The notes beneath the pieces were generated by a model. The model worked only from the letters and a program-made list of their open reading frames with translations. It was not told the DNA's origin and searched no databases. 5,153 nucleotides of DNA from an uncultured bacterium (GTDB taxonomy: Bacteria > Bacillota > Clostridia > Lachnospirales > Lachnospiraceae), in NCBI GenBank assembly GCA_905214855.1, contig CAJMNU010000117.1:1-5153 (forward strand), read 5' to 3'. Every line of letters begins with the position of its first letter. Position 1 is the stretch's first letter. Below, in pieces: positions 1 through 5,153 of the stretch. A program made the translations under genes and the position numbers.

Positions 1-1
1 A

Positions 2-1009
2 GTCAGTGGCATTGTATTTAAAAATTGTCCTCAAGTTCTGGATGAGACTGGAAGATTTAATCCAGTTTATGATGAAGAGAATCTGATGACACTGGATGCA
101 GATATCATTATGATGGCAATTGGCCAGAAAGCAGATCTGGATTTTCTGGAAGGTGCATATGCCGTTGAGACAGAGAGAGGAAGAATCAAAGCACTTGAAG
201 GAAATCAGACCAGTGTGGCAGGTATTTTTGCAGGTGGTGATGTTACAACAGGTCCAGCAACAGTAATCAAAGCGATCGCAGCAGGAAAAGAGACAGCAAT
301 CGCTATCAGAAAATACTGTGGAATGGATCAGCTGGAAGTAGAAAAGAAGGCAGTAAAACGTCTGAAAGAAAAACTTGCTTCCTTTAGTACGGAATGTCGT
401 GATAGCCATGAAGCAGCAAAAGCACCTCTGCTCTCTGTAGAAGAACGAGCTATGGATAAAGAGGATCTTGGAAATCTTCCAGAAAGTACTGTTAAAAAAG
501 AAGCTTCCAGATGTTTTAACTGTGGCTGTCTGGCAGTAAATCCAAGTGATGTTGCAAATATGTTATACGCTTATGGTGCAAAAATCAAAACTAATTTTAG
601 AGAATTGGATGCAGAGACCTTTTTTGCTAACTCTACCAGAGTCAAAGATACTCTGAAAGCAGGTGAATTTGTAACAGAAATTATCGTTCCAAAACCAACA
701 GCTGGAACAAGGGCTGTATATGACAAATATCGCATCCGAAAAGCAATTGATTTTGCGATTCTTGCAGTGGCAGGAACTTGCCGTGTAGAGGATGGTGTGG
801 TACAGGAGATCAGTATGGTCCTTGGAGCAGCAGCCCCAATCCCAATGAAACTGACAGAGGCAGAGCAATATTTGAAAGGCAAAAAACTGACAGAAGAGAC
901 TGCTGCAAACGCAGCAGAAATCGCTCTGAAGAATGCGATTCCGTTGGAAATGAATGCCTACAAGATTGAAATGGCAAAAGTAATGATCCGCAGATTTTTA
1001 GGCTTCTAA
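2..1009 (+). CDS. NAD(P)H/FAD oxidoreductase fused to molybdenum-hydroxylase FAD-subunit C-terminal part (5' partial)
   Basis: The frame is open from base 2, so the true start lies upstream; 335 codons are visible. Numbering from the internal ATG at 86, residues 1-75 are the end of a GltD-like pyridine-nucleotide/disulphide oxidoreductase: 'ADIIMMAIGQ' (5-14), then the FAD-binding 'FAGGDVTTGP' (48-57) and 'AIAAGKETA' (63-71). A linker carries a C-x2-C-x-C cluster at C143, C146 and C148, a possible Fe-S ligand set. Residues about 153-204 ('VANMLYAYGAKI', 'AETFF', 'LKAGEFVTEIIVP') match the second half of the FAD domain of xanthine/CO dehydrogenase medium subunits. Residues 207-307 match their CO_deh_flav_C domain ('YRIRKAIDFAI', 'VLGAAAPIP'). 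By family knowledge it would move electrons between NAD(P)H and a cytoplasmic molybdenum hydroxylase. The specific substrate (purine, nicotinate, aldehyde) cannot be read here. The downstream Fe-S scaffold and MobA-like genes fit a molybdenum-hydroxylase locus. The fusion is confident; the enzyme name is not. Confidence 0.85.
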   Translation, partial: VSGIVFKNCPQVLDETGRFNPVYDEENLMTLDADIIMMAIGQKADLDFLEGAYAVETERGRIKALEGNQTSVAGIFAGGDVTTGPATVIKAIAAGKETAIAIRKYCGMDQLEVEKKAVKRLKEKLASFSTECRDSHEAAKAPLLSVEERAMDKEDLGNLPESTVKKEASRCFNCGCLAVNPSDVANMLYAYGAKIKTNFRELDAETFFANSTRVKDTLKAGEFVTEIIVPKPTAGTRAVYDKYRIRKAIDFAILAVAGTCRVEDGVVQEISMVLGAAAPIPMKLTEAEQYLKGKKLTEETAANAAEIALKNAIPLEMNAYKIEMAKVMIRRFLGF

Positions 1010-1156
1010 ATTTTCAAAGCCATATGCTATCTTTTAGGTATCGGAAGGTCGCTTTGTTCTCCAAAAGATGACCTGAAAAATAAAGTAAGCAAGGCTTCAT
1101 CTGTTGAAAAACAGGTGAAGTATTGCTGTACAAAAATAAGAAAGGCGCGAAACAGC
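1010..1156 (+). promoter_or_regulatory. structured intergenic leader, possible cis-regulatory RNA
   Basis: This gap before the Fe-S scaffold gene folds on paper into two hairpins. The first pairs 1046-1051 with 1069-1074 (AGGTCG/TGACCT, one G-U) and, inside that, TTTG 1053-1056 with CAAA 1062-1065. The second pairs 1095-1105 with 1110-1120, giving 11 continuous pairs with one G-U, closed by a GAAA tetraloop (1106-1109) and extended by AGCAA 1088-1092 with TTGCT 1123-1127. A weaker closing helix could pair 1020-1028 (CCAT, 2-base bulge, GCT) with 1154-1160 (AGCATGG), which would cover the ATG at 1157. No U-run follows the second hairpin, so it is not a standard terminator. Given the neighbours, a molybdenum-cofactor riboswitch is one idea, but I cannot confirm its consensus by eye. 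The structure may also be only a processing or stability element within the operon. Confidence 0.4.
1095..1120 (+). repeat. 11-bp inverted repeat with GAAA tetraloop
   Basis: The arms 1095-1105 and 1110-1120 are complementary at every position (one G-U pair) around the loop GAAA, a GNRA-type tetraloop. The 3' arm contains the GTG at 1115 that opens the longest possible reading of the following gene. This argues that the GTG lies in leader RNA and is not the true start. There is no U-tract after it, so it is not a typical intrinsic terminator. Confidence 0.75.
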
Positions 1157-1576
1157 ATGGATAGAGAAAAAATTCTAATATACAGTGAAAAAACAGAAAA
1201 CCTTGGAGAACCAGCAGTGTTTTTAGGAGTAGGAGAAATAAAAGAACCAGGATGTGGAGATCATCTGAAAATGTATATCCATACAAAACGAGAGATCATC
1301 ACAGAATTTCATTATACTATTACAGATTCTGCTTGTCCGCCCTTAAAAGCCTGTGCAGCCAGAGTGACAGAAATGGCATTGGGAAAACCAGTAATGGAAG
1401 CATACCTAATCCAGGCAAAAGATCTTTCTGAGTTTTTTGGAGGATTGGAAAAAGAAAGTATCCACTGGGCGCAAATGGCAGAAATCGGATTGAAAAAAAC
1501 ATTGCAGGATTATGCAATAAAAAGGGCAGAACGTATAAAACAGATGATGGAAACAGAATCTAAAGATGCCATTTGA
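1157..1576 (+). CDS. NifU/IscU-like iron-sulfur cluster assembly scaffold protein
   Basis: A 139-residue cytoplasmic protein resembling the NifU N-terminal/IscU fold, on which Fe-S clusters are built before transfer to apo-enzymes. The IscU-like landmarks are 'PGCGD' at 31-35 (first ligand C33 and conserved D35), 'KMYI' (38-41), and 'TDSACPPLKACAARVTEMALGK' region 56-77 with C60 in the place of the second ligand and an extra C66. The closing helix around 'LKKTLQDYAIKRAE' (112-125) also fits. The third ligand position, normally in an 'HC' pair, reads H103-W104, so one cluster cysteine is missing. The ATG at 1157 is preferred over the in-frame GTG at 1115, because the extra 14 residues are basic, unlike the family, and are encoded within a hairpin. 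An AAAGG sits about 11 bases upstream of the ATG. The next gene begins 21 bases downstream, suggesting one operon. A role in making Fe-S clusters for a molybdenum hydroxylase is inferred from context. Confidence 0.8.
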   Translation: MDREKILIYSEKTENLGEPAVFLGVGEIKEPGCGDHLKMYIHTKREIITEFHYTITDSACPPLKACAARVTEMALGKPVMEAYLIQAKDLSEFFGGLEKESIHWAQMAEIGLKKTLQDYAIKRAERIKQMMETESKDAI

Positions 1577-1580
1577 TTTA

Positions 1581-1588
1581 GAGGAGGT
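1581..1588 (+). promoter_or_regulatory. strong ribosome binding site for the MobA-like gene
   Basis: GAGGAGGT lies 9 bases before the ATG at 1598 and is nearly complementary to the 16S rRNA tail. It fixes the start of the nucleotidyltransferase gene. By contrast, no comparable site precedes the TTG at 2086 that would start the downstream HD-domain frame. Confidence 0.8.
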
Positions 1589-1597
1589 AGAGGATCG

Positions 1598-2089
1598 ATG
1601 GAACAAATAGGTGCAGTAATTGCAGCAGCAGGACTATCCTCCCGAATGGGAGATTTTAAACCATTGCTTCCTTTTGGAAAAGCATGTATTGCATACCATT
1701 TAGTATCAATGTTAAAACAAGCAGATGTCTCCCCAATTGTTATGGTTACAGGATACCGCGGAGAAGAACTAGAAGCATCTTTAAGTGATTTTGGGATTCA
1801 ATTTGTAAGAAATCGAAACTATGCCTCTACAGAAATGTTAGACTCTGTAAAATTAGGATTTGATGCAATCCGTGGAACGTGCAGCGCAGTGTTGGTCATG
1901 CCTGTAGATGTTCCAGCAGTTACATTGAAAACAGTCAGACAGATCATGATGGAACAAAGTCCTATTGTGCGGACAAAATGTGGCAGCAGAAGAGGTCATC
2001 CAGTAAAATTGAACGCAGAAATGATGGAAGCTGTGACTGCCTATGATGGAGAACATGGGCTAAAAGGATTTTTACCAAAGAAAACTTGA
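1598..2089 (+). CDS. MobA/MocA-like molybdenum cofactor nucleotidyltransferase, 5' part of a split gene
   Basis: Encodes 163 residues of an NTP-transferase of the MobA/MocA type, which joins a nucleotide (GMP or CMP) to molybdopterin in the cytoplasm. The nucleotide-binding signature 'AAAGLSSRMGDFKPLLPFG' spans residues 9-27. 'VTGYRGEELE' (50-59), 'NYASTEMLDSVKLG' (74-87), 'VLVMPVDVPAV' (98-108, with the metal-binding D104) and 'GHPVKL' (133-138) follow in family order. The protein stops early: the usual last 30 or so residues of the domain are missing and appear in the next reading frame, starting 'ENLILDVEV'. The frame is therefore broken near 2077-2089. MocA-type (CTP-using) activity is suggested by the hydroxylase context, since that enzyme class often uses the cytosine dinucleotide cofactor, but GTP use cannot be excluded. 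The strong GAGGAGGT at 1581-1588 supports the ATG. Confidence 0.85.
   Translation: MEQIGAVIAAAGLSSRMGDFKPLLPFGKACIAYHLVSMLKQADVSPIVMVTGYRGEELEASLSDFGIQFVRNRNYASTEMLDSVKLGFDAIRGTCSAVLVMPVDVPAVTLKTVRQIMMEQSPIVRTKCGSRRGHPVKLNAEMMEAVTAYDGEHGLKGFLPKKT
2077..2089 (+). other. frameshift joining the nucleotidyltransferase and HD frames
   Basis: The zero frame reads CCA AAG AAA ACT TGA (2075-2089). Moving back one base at AAG (2078-2080) gives GAA AAC TTG ATC TTA, that is 'ENLILDVEV', which continues the family's C-terminal strand and 'DADTKEEY' motif without a gap. The shift must fall between 2047 (after the TGA at 2044-2046 in the second frame) and the stop at 2087-2089. The tetramer A-AAG at 2077-2080 would allow tRNA-Lys to slip by -1. 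Alternatively, one A has been lost from an original CCAAAAG run, either as a real mutation or as a sequencing error. Either route yields the same product of about 359 residues. Confidence 0.75.
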
Positions 2090-2676
2090 TCTTAGATGTA
2101 GAAGTATCCGATGAAGGAAGTTTTCTGGATGCTGATACAAAGGAAGAATATGGTCGTCTTCTTCAATTAGAGGGAAGCAGAGGGCAGGGATATCCAGATG
2201 GGGAAGCGCTTCGCTGGCTGTTGGAAATCAGTAAAATGCCCGATCCGCTTCGAAGACAAATTGCATCTGTCAGCCGTAAGGCATTGTCTATGGCAGTAGA
2301 ACTGCAAAGGGCAGGAAAGCTGTTGGATTTAAACTTGATCCGGGCAGCAGCTCTCTTGCATGATATTGGAAAAGGACAACCAGATCATGCATTAGTAGGA
2401 GCACGTTTTTTGGAAGAAAACGGATATGGTCGTGCTGCAGAAATTGTAAGACAACACCACAGATTAGATCAGCTTCCCAAACAGGCAAATGAAACACTGA
2501 TCGTCTATCTGGCAGATAAAATGATTCAGGGAGACAGAGAAGTTTCCATTGAAGAACGATTTGAAAAAAGCAAAATAAAATGTCTGAACAGTGAAGAAGC
2601 ATTGAAATGTCATCAAGAAAAGTATCTGCAGGTAAAAAAAGCATGGAAAATATGGGAAGAGAGTTTTGTATCATAA
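2086..2676 (+). CDS. C-terminal end of the NTP-transferase plus HD-domain phosphohydrolase-like region (3' part of a split gene)
   Basis: As an independent gene it would start at TTG 2086 and make 196 residues, but no good ribosome binding site precedes it. Its first 30 residues ('ILDVEVSDEG', 'FLDADTKEEYGRLL') are the normal tail of a MobA-like domain. It is thus best read as the continuation of the gene at 1598, one base out of phase. Residues about 50-165 form an HD domain: 'LIRAAALLHDIGKGQPDHAL' (84-103, metal ligands H92-D93), H101, the 'RQHHRL' pair H124-H125, and 'YLADKMI' with D144. The usual first histidine, in an 'HS' pair before the first helix, reads V62-S63, so hydrolase activity may be reduced or absent. 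Nucleotidyltransferase-HD fusions near molybdenum hydroxylases may belong to the group called DVU_1551 family in annotation; I give that name from memory. The role of the HD part is unknown. Confidence 0.8.
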   Translation: MILDVEVSDEGSFLDADTKEEYGRLLQLEGSRGQGYPDGEALRWLLEISKMPDPLRRQIASVSRKALSMAVELQRAGKLLDLNLIRAAALLHDIGKGQPDHALVGARFLEENGYGRAAEIVRQHHRLDQLPKQANETLIVYLADKMIQGDREVSIEERFEKSKIKCLNSEEALKCHQEKYLQVKKAWKIWEESFVS

Positions 2677-2777
2677 TATAAAGCTATCATATTTGTGAAG
2701 TCTTACATGATTAAAGTTATGTGCGTGTGGCGGCAAATTCGTTAAATAGAAAAATGTCAGGTGATCTGACTGTAATA
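2677..2777. other. short non-coding stretch between convergent groups
   Basis: No gene or RNA gene was recognised. It holds a small inverted repeat GTCAG/CTGAC (about 2756-2770, 5-base loop) and a 12-codon ATG reading frame at 2707-2745 with no ribosome binding site, which I regard as chance. The plus-strand transcript probably runs through it to the terminator at 2778-2818. Confidence 0.5.
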
Positions 2778-2818
2778 AAATAGAAAAGGGACAGTATCTT
2801 GCTGCCCCTTTTCTATTT
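2778..2818. terminator. bidirectional intrinsic terminator
   Basis: Arms 2778-2794 (AAATAGAAAAGGGACAG) and 2802-2818 (CTGCCCCTTTTCTATTT) pair at 16 of 17 positions (A2791 faces C2805) around a 7-base loop. Each strand has a G/C-rich core followed by a T-rich run, so the hairpin can end transcripts arriving from either side. The TAG stop of the minus-strand methyltransferase-NTPase gene (2813-2815) lies inside one arm. Confidence 0.9.
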
Positions 2819-4237
2819 GAAAAGAATGTTTTCTATTGTTTTGACCAAGGATGTTTGATCGCGATTGTCTTCTGAAATTTCAATGACTCTAACATCAGAA
2901 CGGTTTGTAATATCAGACCAGAAAGGATCTGTAGGTTTTTGCAGGACTCCAAGAACTGGAACAGAACCACTCAGAGTATCCAAAACAGTTTGATGGAAGT
3001 GTTTTGCACCAGCTTCATGAGGACCTAATTCATCCATAAGGATCAAAGAACAATCCTTAGATGTTTGAAGTGCCTGAGATCCCAAACGATCAAATCTTAA
3101 ACCTGAGTCAATATCAGAACTTCCACATACAAACAAAAGATTTTTTTCTGATGGAATCATTGGTTGTCCTATAGAAAAAAGATGAACGGTATTTTTATCT
3201 TTTAGATAACGATCTGTTTTTATGGTACAAAATCCGCCGATATTACCGGAAAAGTGCTTGAGTACTGTACGGATCAGGGTTGATTTTCCAATCTTTTTAG
3301 GACCTGTAAGAAAGACATGGCGAACAGGAATCTTTTGGCATGTTGGAGCATAGGCAGGACGCTTTACGGGATTTCGGACATCCCATAGCAATCTTCCATA
3401 TGTGGTATCTCTGACATCTAAGATCTTTCCATCTTGATTTTGATGTGCTTGAAGCCAAGTTTGGATTTTTTTTGCATTGGCTGTTGTGATTTCTTTTTGA
3501 GGAAGCATATGTTCCATAAGAAAATCGACATATTCTTCATCTGGTTGAACCCAAATTTCCTGATGTCGGGTTTCGTAGCTGGTTTCTGGATTATAGCCAG
3601 ATAGAAAGAGAATATTAAACAAAGCATAAAACCATTGTCCAGTCCATTGACAAACGGGTTGTTTTCCAAATACTTCCTGAAGAATCTGTTCACGCAGATA
3701 ATTGCGTCCAGAAAGATGAGTGATATGACAACACCAGCCACGGCTCATTTCTATGGATTTTTTTATATTTTCTATTCCGCGCAAAGCGGGAGTCATAGAG
3801 CTGAATACCACATCAAAAGCACCCCGATATCCTTCTTTGTCAATGTCAAGTGTATCAAAATCGCAAGTGCGGAGAGTGGCGTTGGTTACATGTTCCTGTT
3901 TTAGATATTCCATGCCATGAGCTACCATCTTTTCTGAAAAATCCAGCCCAACTACTTGGTGTACCCGATGGGCAAAAGCAGCAGCAAAACGCCCTGGTCC
4001 ACATCCAATATCTACAACATCAAATTGTTTTTGCAAAAGTCCCCGTTCTTCTAAATAGGAAATTGCGCTTATGACTCGTTCATCTCCCTTTTTCTTTTGC
4101 ATCCGTTCCTTTTTCCAAAATTCTGCACGCTGATCCCATTTTTCTGAAGAAAACTCCAGCACATCTTCAGGTTGTTTTTCCTGAAGAGAGATAAAATAAG
4201 CCAAATCTGTTGCATTTTCATTTTTATAATCTATCAT
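2813..4237 (-). CDS. SAM-dependent methyltransferase fused to THEP1/MobB-like P-loop NTPase
   Basis: A 474-residue cytoplasmic two-domain protein. Residues about 30-240 are a class I methyltransferase: SAM-binding motif I 'VVDIGCGPGRF' (74-84), acidic D99 in 'VVGLDFSEKM' (95-104), 'CDFDTLD' (125-131) and 'FDVVFSSMTPAL' (141-152). A linker of about 60 residues follows. Residues about 304-474 resemble nucleoside-triphosphatases of the THEP1 family: Walker A 'GPKKIGKST' (312-320), 'IGGFCTIK' (333-340), Walker B-like 'LILMDELG' (398-405) and 'VPVLGVLQK' (426-434). THEP1 domains are usually separate proteins of about 170-180 residues and are related to MobB-type GTPases. The ATG at 4235-4237 has AGGGAG 7 bases upstream and overlaps the ATPase gene by 14 bases, so the protein is made with the importer. 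The methyl acceptor and NTP role are unknown. Handling of the imported metal or its cofactor is inference from context only. Confidence 0.8.
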   Translation of the reverse strand: MIDYKNENATDLAYFISLQEKQPEDVLEFSSEKWDQRAEFWKKERMQKKKGDERVISAISYLEERGLLQKQFDVVDIGCGPGRFAAAFAHRVHQVVGLDFSEKMVAHGMEYLKQEHVTNATLRTCDFDTLDIDKEGYRGAFDVVFSSMTPALRGIENIKKSIEMSRGWCCHITHLSGRNYLREQILQEVFGKQPVCQWTGQWFYALFNILFLSGYNPETSYETRHQEIWVQPDEEYVDFLMEHMLPQKEITTANAKKIQTWLQAHQNQDGKILDVRDTTYGRLLWDVRNPVKRPAYAPTCQKIPVRHVFLTGPKKIGKSTLIRTVLKHFSGNIGGFCTIKTDRYLKDKNTVHLFSIGQPMIPSEKNLLFVCGSSDIDSGLRFDRLGSQALQTSKDCSLILMDELGPHEAGAKHFHQTVLDTLSGSVPVLGVLQKPTDPFWSDITNRSDVRVIEISEDNRDQTSLVKTIENILFK

Positions 4238-5036
4238 GATGATTCTCCCTCGTGTGATCCTTTACAGGAAGGCAAACGGTACGTTCTATGCCATATCGAT
4301 CCTGTATTGTGACAACATCCATTTCAATTCCATAAGCAGATTCCAGATTTTCTGGTGTAATGATCTGCCTTGGTGCTCCAAAACCTGCAACTTTCCCATC
4401 TTTCATCAAAAGAATATTACTTCTGGAAGCGGCAGGGTATTCTGGGCTGTGAGTTGACATGATGATACAATATCCTTTTTGTGCAAGATCATAGATCACA
4501 TCCATAAGGATCTGCTGGTTCGCATAGTCCAAATTCGCTGCAGGCTCATCCATGACAAAAATGCTTGCAGACTGGCAGATTGCTCTTGCGATAAGGATCA
4601 ATTGTCTCTGCCCTCCGCTAAGAGACATATAATTTCGATTTGCAAGATGAATGGCATTTACTTTTTCCAGGGCTTCAAAGGCTGCTTTTCGGTCTATTGC
4701 TTTTGGCTTATCAAATGCGGAAAAATGAGATGCTCGTCCCATGATAACAATATCAAGAACTGTATAATCAAAAATAGGAGTATGATATTGTGGGATATAT
4801 GCGATCTGATTAGCCAGTTCTTTTTGAGACATTGTCTTGATATTACGTCCGTTGATGCAAATACTACCAGAAGAAGCAGGAATCGAACCTAAAAGAAGTC
4901 GAAATAGCGTTGTTTTTCCGCAGCCATTTGGACCTATAAGACAAAGAAGTTCTCCCTGATCGGCATGAAATGTGACACCTTTTACGATATCACCATTTCC
5001 ATATCCACCATAAAGTTCATTGATTTCAAGCAGCAT
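4224..5036 (-). CDS. FecE-family ABC transporter ATP-binding protein (metal-chelate or molybdate type)
   Basis: The 270-residue ATPase of a FecCD-type (type II) ABC importer, acting on the inner face of the membrane. All motifs are intact: Walker A 'GPNGCGKTT' (35-43), Q-loop Q83 in 'YIPQYH', signature 'LSGGQRQ' (139-145), Walker B 'IFVMDEP' (159-165), D-loop 'NLD' (168-170) and switch histidine H196 in 'MSTHSP'. The C-terminal 'APRQIITPENLESAYGIEM' region (221-239) is typical of FecE/BtuD/FhuC relatives. The ATG at 5034-5036 is preceded by GGGAGG (complement of 5044-5049), and the gene overlaps the permease gene by 11 bases. The family carries siderophores, haem, cobalamin or molybdate/tungstate (MolBCA). 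The facing molybdenum-enzyme genes favour the last, but the substrate cannot be read from an ATPase. Confidence 0.93.
   Translation of the reverse strand: MLLEINELYGGYGNGDIVKGVTFHADQGELLCLIGPNGCGKTTLFRLLLGSIPASSGSICINGRNIKTMSQKELANQIAYIPQYHTPIFDYTVLDIVIMGRASHFSAFDKPKAIDRKAAFEALEKVNAIHLANRNYMSLSGGQRQLILIARAICQSASIFVMDEPAANLDYANQQILMDVIYDLAQKGYCIIMSTHSPEYPAASRSNILLMKDGKVAGFGAPRQIITPENLESAYGIEMDVVTIQDRYGIERTVCLPVKDHTRENHHDRL
4245..4250 (-). promoter_or_regulatory. ribosome binding site inside the ATPase gene, for the methyltransferase-NTPase gene
   Basis: AGGGAG on the minus strand lies 7 bases before the ATG at 4235-4237 and inside the last codons of the ATPase gene. It supports this start and translational coupling of the two genes. 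Confidence 0.7.
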
Positions 5037-5153
5037 GTGAATGCCTCCCTCGTTGAATGATCAAATAAAGAAAGAATGGTGCTCCCATGATACTGGTCAC
5101 AACACCAAGGGGAAGCTCCATGGATAAAAGAGAGCGGGAAATATCATCCATAA
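5026..5153 (-). CDS. FecCD-family ABC transporter permease, C-terminal end (partial)
   Basis: Only the last 41 or so residues lie in the window; the rest is beyond base 5153. Read on the minus strand from 5151, the frame gives 'MDDISRSLLSMELPLGVV', then 'TSIMGAPFFLYLIIQRGR' and 'HSHAA', ending at a TGA on 5028-5026. 'ELPLGVVTSIMGAPFFLYLI' is the classic end of FecCD/BtuC permeases, covering the last transmembrane helix and a short basic tail. The first Met shown is internal. The frame overlaps the ATPase gene by 11 bases, typical of a translationally coupled importer operon. A substrate-binding lipoprotein gene would be expected further upstream in this operon. Confidence 0.88.
   Translation of the reverse strand, partial: MDDISRSLLSMELPLGVVTSIMGAPFFLYLIIQRGRHSHAA
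5044..5049 (-). promoter_or_regulatory. ribosome binding site for the ABC ATPase gene
   Basis: GGGAGG on the minus strand sits 7 bases before the ATG at 5034-5036, within the end of the permease gene. It fixes the ATPase start and explains the 11-base overlap. Confidence 0.7.

Noticed and set aside
563..882. Minus-strand open frames of about 100 codons opposite the flavoprotein gene
   Set aside because: They lie within the conserved FAD-subunit coding region, are rich in Cys/Phe/Ser as antisense frames often are, and have no ribosome binding site.
1095..1127. Hairpin considered as an intrinsic terminator after the flavoprotein gene
   Set aside because: It is not followed by a T-run, and its stem is not GC-rich at the base; the genes on both sides look co-transcribed.
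1104..1132. Possible promoter TTGAAA, 17 bases, TGTACA in the gap before the scaffold gene
   Set aside because: The -10 box matches only three of six consensus bases and the -35 lies inside the 11-pair hairpin; too weak to report as a feature.
1115..1156. GTG start at 1115 extending the Fe-S scaffold protein by 14 residues
   Set aside because: The extension is basic, unlike the family, and is encoded in the 3' arm of a stable hairpin; the ATG at 1157 fits the homologous start better.
2707..2745. 12-codon ATG reading frame in the gap between the convergent groups
   Set aside because: It has no ribosome binding site, no recognisable product and a length expected by chance.
3635..3904. Plus-strand open frame of 89 codons opposite the methyltransferase gene (also 4479-4892 opposite the ATPase gene)
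   Set aside because: Both are antisense to strongly conserved coding sequence and their translations show no family features; they are shadows.

Overview
The window looks like chromosomal DNA of a low-GC anaerobic Firmicute, most likely a gut-type Clostridia (Lachnospiraceae-like). This is inferred from the A-rich codon choice, the strong GAGGAGG-type ribosome binding sites and the gene content. It holds two convergent gene groups that meet at a bidirectional terminator. Both read as molybdenum-enzyme biology: maturation on the left, metal or oxyanion uptake on the right.

Left, plus strand (1-2676). The window opens inside a flavoprotein that joins the end of a GltD-like NAD(P)H/FAD oxidoreductase, through a small cysteine cluster, to the C-terminal part of a molybdenum-hydroxylase (xanthine/CO dehydrogenase type) FAD subunit. 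A 147-base gap follows that can fold into two good hairpins. Next come a NifU/IscU-like Fe-S scaffold protein and a MobA/MocA-like nucleotidyltransferase. The nucleotidyltransferase frame breaks at 2077-2089 and continues, one base out of phase, into an HD-domain protein. The two pieces almost certainly were, or still are, one protein of about 359 residues. Together these genes suggest electron transfer, Fe-S supply and cofactor nucleotidylation for a molybdenum hydroxylase whose catalytic subunits would lie outside the window.

Centre (2677-2812). A short non-coding stretch ends in an almost perfect 17-base-arm terminator hairpin that serves both strands and contains the stop codon of the minus-strand group.

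Right, minus strand (2813-5153, read right to left). The order is the end of a FecCD-family ABC permease, its FecE-family ATPase, and an unusual protein fusing a SAM-dependent methyltransferase to a THEP1/MobB-like P-loop NTPase. The three overlap by 11-14 bases, so they are surely co-transcribed and probably translationally coupled. FecCD-type importers carry siderophores, cobalamin, haem or, in the MolBCA type, molybdate/tungstate. The molybdenum genes next door favour the last, but the sequence does not prove the substrate.

The points most worth a second look are the split nucleotidyltransferase-HD gene, the methyltransferase-NTPase fusion, the structured leader before the scaffold gene, and the scaffold protein's missing third cysteine. 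No rRNA, tRNA, CRISPR array or insertion sequence was seen.
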